From: Proteiniphilum sp.
Lineage (GTDB): Bacteria; Bacteroidota; Bacteroidia; Bacteroidales; Dysgonomonadaceae
Length of the DNA: 19,253 nt
Direction of reading: 5' to 3'
Assembly (NCBI GenBank): GCA_031255275.1
Contig: JAIRSV010000168.1
Coordinates: 1 to 19,253, forward strand
Shown here: positions 15,282-19,253 of the stretch, in pieces
Layout of the letters: each line of letters begins with the position of its first letter
Numbering within the stretch: position 1 is the first letter of the stretch
Notes under the pieces: model-generated
The model's input: the letters and a program-made list of their open reading frames with translations, nothing else
Told to the model about the DNA's origin: nothing
The model's database searches: none
Program-made: the position numbers and the translations under genes

Positions 15282-17219
15282 ATGAAAAGAATAAAACTTA
15301 TCATTATTGTGCTGTTTCTGTATCTTGTCCCGGCATGTAACGACTATCTCGACATTGTGCCGGACATGATCGCTACGATCGAAGACAATGCTTTTTCCAT
15401 GCGTTCGCAGGCTGAGAAGTTTTTCTTCATGTGTTACTCTTATCTGCCCACCAGCGGGTCGTATAACGATGACCCGGCTTTGCTGGGCGGTGACGAGATA
15501 TGGGTTTCCGGTCAGTACTCGGGGGCGAACAACGCCAAAAGCCTTGCGCTGGCAGGTCAGCGCACAAACAGTCCCTATTTCGATTTCTGGAGGGGGATAA
15601 ACGGGGGACGCAATCTCTTCAGGGGGATCAGCGACTGCAATATCTTTCTGGCTAATATAGGGCGGGTGCCCGATTTGACGGATGATGAACGCAACCGCTG
15701 GATTGCCGAGGTGGAGACCATCAAAGTGTGGCTGCACTTCTATCTGATCCGCATGTATGGCCCCATCCCCATCAAGGATGTGAACCTGAACGTGCAGGAT
15801 GATACCGAGGCGACTCACGTCTTCCGCAACACGATGGAGGAGTGCGTGGAGTATTGCGTGGAAAAGATAGAGGCGGTTATCAACCGGAATCACCTGATGA
15901 TCGACGTGCATGACCAGGCTACCGAACTGGGACGCATCACCAGGGGGGTGGCGATGACGATGAAGGCGAAGATGCTGGTGACTTTTGCCAGCCCGCTGTA
16001 TAACGGGAATACCGATTATGCGGGACTGGCGGATCGCCGGGGGATTGAGATCTTCAATCCGGACAAAAAGGAGGAGGAGAAAAGGGCGTTATGGGTACGT
16101 GCCGCGGAAGCGTGCAGGGAGGCCATTGACTTTTTTGACGATATCGGAAAAGATCACTTATACACGTATACGGGGACGCAGTTCGGTAATCTCTCCGATG
16201 AAACCCGCCTCAAGCTGAGCATCAGGGGATCGCTCGTGGAACGGTGGAACGATGAGGTGATATGGGCCGATTCGCGGAGCTGGCCCCAGGCATACCAGCT
16301 TGAGGCGTATCCGCGCGACTTCAACGCAACCCAGGCGAACTCGCAAACGACCCAGAGGAATAATTTTGCCGTACCGCTGAAGATTACCACCCAGTTCTAT
16401 ACCAAGAACGGGGTGCCCATCAACGAAGACAAATTCTGGGACTACAACGGCCGCTTTACGCCGAGGGTGGCAGGAGAGGATCAGGCACACTATCTGCAAC
16501 TGGGCGAGGAGACTGCCGGCATGTTCTTTGACCGCGAACCCCGTCTCTACGCCAGCATCGGCTTTGACCGGGGGATATGGTTCGGACAGGGAAATCATAG
16601 CGATGATCTGACAGCGCAGGCTCCCCATGCACGTTCGGGGGAATATACGCAGAACTCGATCACCCACTCGTGGAACGTCACCGGCCTGTGGCCCAAAAAG
16701 GTTTTGCACTGGCTGACCGTTTGCTCCGGTTCGAGCACAGTAACGTATACCCGCTATCCCTTTCCCGTTTTCCGTCTGCCCGACCTTTATCTGATGTATG
16801 CCGAGGCGCTCAACGAGGCGTATAATACGCCGGAAGCAAGGAGTGAGGCCATCCGCTATATCGATATTGTGAGGGCGAGGGCCGGACTGAAGGGGGTGGC
16901 CGAATCGTGGTCTAACTATTCGACCAATTCCACGAAGCATACGCAGCAGGCGGGACTCAAGGATATTATCCGGCAGGAGACGCTGATCGAATTTGTCTTT
17001 GAAGGACACCGCTTCTGGGATCTGCGCCGCTGGAAAATGGCGATGACGGAGTATAACAAACCCATCACGGGATGGAATCCGGCGGGGACAACCGCGGCGG
17101 AATATTACAGGGAGACGTGGATATATACCCGCAACTTCACGCCCAAGGATTACTTCTGGCCCATCTCTGACGAGGAGATCCTGAGAAATAAAAATACACT
17201 TCAAAACTATGGCTGGTAA
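15282..17219 (+). CDS. SusD/RagB-type surface nutrient-binding lipoprotein
   Basis: This outer-membrane, surface-facing lipoprotein captures substrate and caps the SusC barrel. The signal peptide ends in the lipobox VPAC with Cys19, followed by NDYLDIVPD, a common SusD opening. The 645 residues exceed the usual 500-600, as in several polysaccharide-specific SusD proteins. Family features include RWIAEVETIKVWLHFYLIRMYG (tetratricopeptide-like helix near residues 143-164), DLYLMYAEALNE (from Asp501), YIDIVRARAGL, and the C-terminal EFVFEGHRFWDLRRW (EGHRFWDL from Glu574). It ends with NTLQNYGW. Aromatic residues are abundant in the C-terminal half, as expected for sugar binding, but the ligand is not deducible. 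The stop codon lies 19 bp before the preferred start of the next gene. Confidence 0.95.
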   Translation: MKRIKLIIIVLFLYLVPACNDYLDIVPDMIATIEDNAFSMRSQAEKFFFMCYSYLPTSGSYNDDPALLGGDEIWVSGQYSGANNAKSLALAGQRTNSPYFDFWRGINGGRNLFRGISDCNIFLANIGRVPDLTDDERNRWIAEVETIKVWLHFYLIRMYGPIPIKDVNLNVQDDTEATHVFRNTMEECVEYCVEKIEAVINRNHLMIDVHDQATELGRITRGVAMTMKAKMLVTFASPLYNGNTDYAGLADRRGIEIFNPDKKEEEKRALWVRAAEACREAIDFFDDIGKDHLYTYTGTQFGNLSDETRLKLSIRGSLVERWNDEVIWADSRSWPQAYQLEAYPRDFNATQANSQTTQRNNFAVPLKITTQFYTKNGVPINEDKFWDYNGRFTPRVAGEDQAHYLQLGEETAGMFFDREPRLYASIGFDRGIWFGQGNHSDDLTAQAPHARSGEYTQNSITHSWNVTGLWPKKVLHWLTVCSGSSTVTYTRYPFPVFRLPDLYLMYAEALNEAYNTPEARSEAIRYIDIVRARAGLKGVAESWSNYSTNSTKHTQQAGLKDIIRQETLIEFVFEGHRFWDLRRWKMAMTEYNKPITGWNPAGTTAAEYYRETWIYTRNFTPKDYFWPISDEEILRNKNTLQNYGW

Positions 17220-17238
17220 CAATTCAAAACTTTATACA

Positions 17239-18543
17239 ATGAAACGGAATTATCTCATCATTATCATCCTGTTTATCCTCTGTCACGCCTGCGGCGACGA
17301 CATGGTGAACGGCCCGAAAGGGAGTACCGAAACGCCACTGAAGGTGACGCTCAGAGAGGTGAATGACATCAGCGGCGCATCCGTTATTTATTATGACCGT
17401 CCCGATGACAAAAACCTGCTGTATGTGAGGGCGGTGTGGACTACCGACGATGACATCGAATATGTGAGGGCGGTGTCGTTTTATACCGACTCGATACTGG
17501 TGGACGGTTTCGGGAAAGAGGGAACGTACGTTGTAAAACTCTATTCCGTAAGCGCCGGCGAGGCCTGTTCCGAACCGGTGGAAGTGGAGGTCAATCCCGG
17601 GCGCCCACCCTATCTGGTGGCATACGACAGCTTGCAGATCCTGCCCACCTTTATGGGCGTACGCGTCGTCACGGAGAACGAAACGGCGGCCAAGCTCGCC
17701 TTCCGCACGTTCAAGAAAGACACCGTCGGCAACGAATGGATAGAAATGGGTACCGACTACTCGCTCAACCCCAACATAGAGTACTTCAACCGCGGTCACG
17801 CGCCGGACACTGCGCAGTACTTCCGCGTGCAGGTACGCGACCGCTGGGGACACTGGTCGCCGCCGAAGGATACCGTCTGCATCCCCTGGTTCGAAAAGGA
17901 ATTGCCGAAAAATCTTTTCCGGGAAATAGCTTTGTGCAATATCGGGGGAGACGGTTCTTCCGTTCCGGACCAGACGGGGCAGGTGCTGCCCTCCAACTTC
18001 TGGGGGCACAAGATGCACTCGTGGAGCGGTTCCAATGTACAGTTTGAACGCCTGTACGACAATAAGTGGGGCAATTCTCAGGAGTGCTACCATACCAAGC
18101 CGCTGGCGCCGCTGCCGCAGCACTTCACCCTCGACCTCGGCGGTGAGTATAACCTGAGCCGCTTTATACTGTGGCCGCGGAAGGACAACAGTAATCTGTT
18201 CCGCGGAGGGCACCCGCAAATAGTCCGCCTCTACGGGGCGACGTATAGCGGCCCTGACCCCGGTCAACTGGTCGATGATATTTATGACGCGAGCGCCTGG
18301 ATCGACCTGGGATTACTGTCCATCTCCAGGGCCGACGGTTCGTTTGACCCTTATCCCGGCACGGGTGACCGTTCGGCCGAAGACGACGCCCTCATAGAAA
18401 AGGGGCATGAACTGACGCTCAACGCGATCAACAAGGGTATACGCTACGTGCGTGTGCAGACCATCAAGTGTTTCACAACCGCAGCAGCTTCGGCCGTGAT
18501 GATTGACGAAATCAGCTTTTTCGGCTCGGATTCGGATCAATGA
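17239..18543 (+). CDS. DUF4959/DUF5126/DUF5000-type lipoprotein, candidate surface glycan-binding protein
   Basis: The 434-residue product is a predicted surface lipoprotein of the locus. ATG 17239 is chosen over ATG 17209 because it gives a proper lipoprotein signal (basic KR, hydrophobic 6-14, Cys18 after CHA; Cys15 is an alternative) and avoids overlapping the SusD stop. Three domains follow the order I know for this family: a fibronectin-like DUF4959 (about 25-120, with PDDKNLLYVRAVW and FGKEGTYVVKLYSV), a second beta-sandwich DUF5126 (about 124-222, ending YFRVQVRDRWGHWS), and a C-terminal DUF5000 discoidin-like domain (about 230-432, with FTLDLGGEYNLSRFILWPR and KGIRYVRVQTIKCF). Such proteins follow SusCD pairs and are thought to bind glycans at the cell surface; binding is inferred, and no catalytic residues are apparent. 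Confidence 0.85.
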   Translation: MKRNYLIIIILFILCHACGDDMVNGPKGSTETPLKVTLREVNDISGASVIYYDRPDDKNLLYVRAVWTTDDDIEYVRAVSFYTDSILVDGFGKEGTYVVKLYSVSAGEACSEPVEVEVNPGRPPYLVAYDSLQILPTFMGVRVVTENETAAKLAFRTFKKDTVGNEWIEMGTDYSLNPNIEYFNRGHAPDTAQYFRVQVRDRWGHWSPPKDTVCIPWFEKELPKNLFREIALCNIGGDGSSVPDQTGQVLPSNFWGHKMHSWSGSNVQFERLYDNKWGNSQECYHTKPLAPLPQHFTLDLGGEYNLSRFILWPRKDNSNLFRGGHPQIVRLYGATYSGPDPGQLVDDIYDASAWIDLGLLSISRADGSFDPYPGTGDRSAEDDALIEKGHELTLNAINKGIRYVRVQTIKCFTTAAASAVMIDEISFFGSDSDQ

Positions 18544-18572
18544 TGTCTAACAAAATAATTACAAGTACAGTA

Positions 18573-19253
18573 ATGAAACGAAATATTTATATCATTATAC
18601 TGCTCCCCCTCCTGCTCTGCTTCTGTACGCCGATGGATTACAAATACAGTGATTTCACGGCAGACGGGCCTGTCACGTATCTCGCCAAGCTGAAGGAGTC
18701 GGAGGTGAAAGCGATCGGCGAACGCAATCGCGTCCACTTCATCATCCCCAGACAGAGCGATCCGCGGGGTTCCCAAATCGAGATATACTGGTCGAACAGA
18801 AGGGAACACTATACGGCGGAATTCGACCCGTCGGCGGAGACGGATTTTTATATCGAGAATCTCGACGAAGCATCCTATATCTTCGAGATAGCCATCCTCG
18901 ACAAAGCGGGCAACTCCTCCATCCCCGTAGCCATAAGCGCCACGGTCTACGGCAATATATGGGAATCATACATGCCCAACCGCATCTTCGAGAAAAAGAT
19001 AGTGGAGGAAGGCGCCAAAATAACGTATGAGGTTAACAGGGATCAAAGGCTTATCCGCAGCGAATTTGAATGGAAGCAGGATGGCGAAATCCATACCGCT
19101 GCGGCAGATTCTTCGGAGACAACACTCCTGCTCGAGGATTTCAGATCCACCGTATTCCGCTGTCGCACCTGTTACATACCGGAAGAGGGCGGCGTGGACG
19201 AGTTTTTTACCCCCTGGGAATATTATCCGGAAAATATAACTCTATCGGATGAC
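18573..19253 (+). CDS. DUF4998-type lipoprotein (3' end beyond window)
   Basis: The frame is open from ATG 18573 to the last base (227 codons, no stop), so only the N-terminal part is present. It begins MKRNIYIIILLPLLLCFCTP: a basic start, a hydrophobic core, and Cys16 or Cys18 as the likely lipidation site. The sequence MDYKYSDFTADGPVTYLAK just after the cysteine is typical of the DUF4998 N-terminus in Bacteroidota lipoproteins of SusCD loci. It is followed by a fibronectin-like beta-sandwich (about 45-125, ending ILDKAGNSSIPVAISATVYG) and a second beta-rich segment. It starts 29 bp after the previous stop. A role in surface glycan binding is inferred from position; a C-terminal lectin-like domain could lie outside the window. 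Confidence 0.8.
   Translation, partial: MKRNIYIIILLPLLLCFCTPMDYKYSDFTADGPVTYLAKLKESEVKAIGERNRVHFIIPRQSDPRGSQIEIYWSNRREHYTAEFDPSAETDFYIENLDEASYIFEIAILDKAGNSSIPVAISATVYGNIWESYMPNRIFEKKIVEEGAKITYEVNRDQRLIRSEFEWKQDGEIHTAAADSSETTLLLEDFRSTVFRCRTCYIPEEGGVDEFFTPWEYYPENITLSDD

Noticed and set aside
17209..17238. ATG 17209 as start of the DUF4959-type protein
   Set aside because: It overlaps the end of the SusD gene and adds a polar decapeptide before a normal lipoprotein signal starting at 17239.
16158..18267. Two long minus-strand frames (354 and 347 codons) opposite SusD and the DUF4959 protein
   Set aside because: Both strands cannot be real here; the + strand products are clear family members and the antisense ones resemble nothing.
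1..19253. tRNA, rRNA or insertion-sequence genes
   Set aside because: I saw no tRNA cloverleaf with a GTTCRANNC arm, no rRNA signature and no transposase or terminal inverted repeats.

Overview
The window looks like a chromosomal segment from a Bacteroidota bacterium, most likely order Bacteroidales. The evidence is a SusC/SusD pair, lipoproteins with short signal peptides, Bacteroidetes-type -7 boxes (TAnnTTTG) in front of genes, no Shine-Dalgarno-like sequences at most starts, and a PG0541-type small protein attached to an RND pump. I cannot name the genus. All convincing genes lie on the + strand.

Region 1 (1-803) has no convincing gene. It holds a mosaic of short repeats: a terminator-like palindrome, a 9-bp array, a 16-bp array, a GC-rich palindrome, and a six-unit array with a period of about 41 bp whose first three units carry a perfect palindrome. 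Region 2 (804-6752) is a complete tripartite efflux operon: TolC-like outer-membrane channel, lipoprotein membrane-fusion adaptor, AcrB-type RND permease, and a small PII-like PG0541-family protein whose start codon overlaps the permease stop. It ends at a strong intrinsic terminator.

Region 3 (6813-8630) is an O-acetylhomoserine sulfhydrylase gene (Met/Cys synthesis) behind a strong promoter and a leader of about 310 nt. The leader encodes a 29-residue peptide ending Met-Cys-Cys-stop. Those codons form the left arm of a perfect hairpin, and a C-rich, G-poor stretch follows. This looks like a cysteine/methionine-sensing attenuator and is the most interesting feature of the window. Region 4 (8716-10643) holds a thioredoxin-fold lipoprotein with three tandem in-frame lipobox copies, followed 33 bp later by an NfsB-like nitroreductase. 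A strong terminator lies about 200 bp further on.

Region 5 (10882-19253) is the start of a polysaccharide/nutrient utilisation locus. It has a promoter-like box, a long leader with no recognisable gene, a decayed glycoside hydrolase 105/88-like pseudogene (internal deletion plus two mutually compensating frameshifts), then SusC, SusD, a DUF4959/DUF5126/DUF5000 lipoprotein and a DUF4998-type lipoprotein that runs off the window end. SusC and SusD would form the outer-membrane importer, and the two following lipoproteins are candidate surface glycan-binding or accessory proteins. No regulator or intact hydrolase of the locus is inside the window. The hydrolase remnant hints at a uronic-acid-containing glycan as the ancestral substrate, but that is inference.
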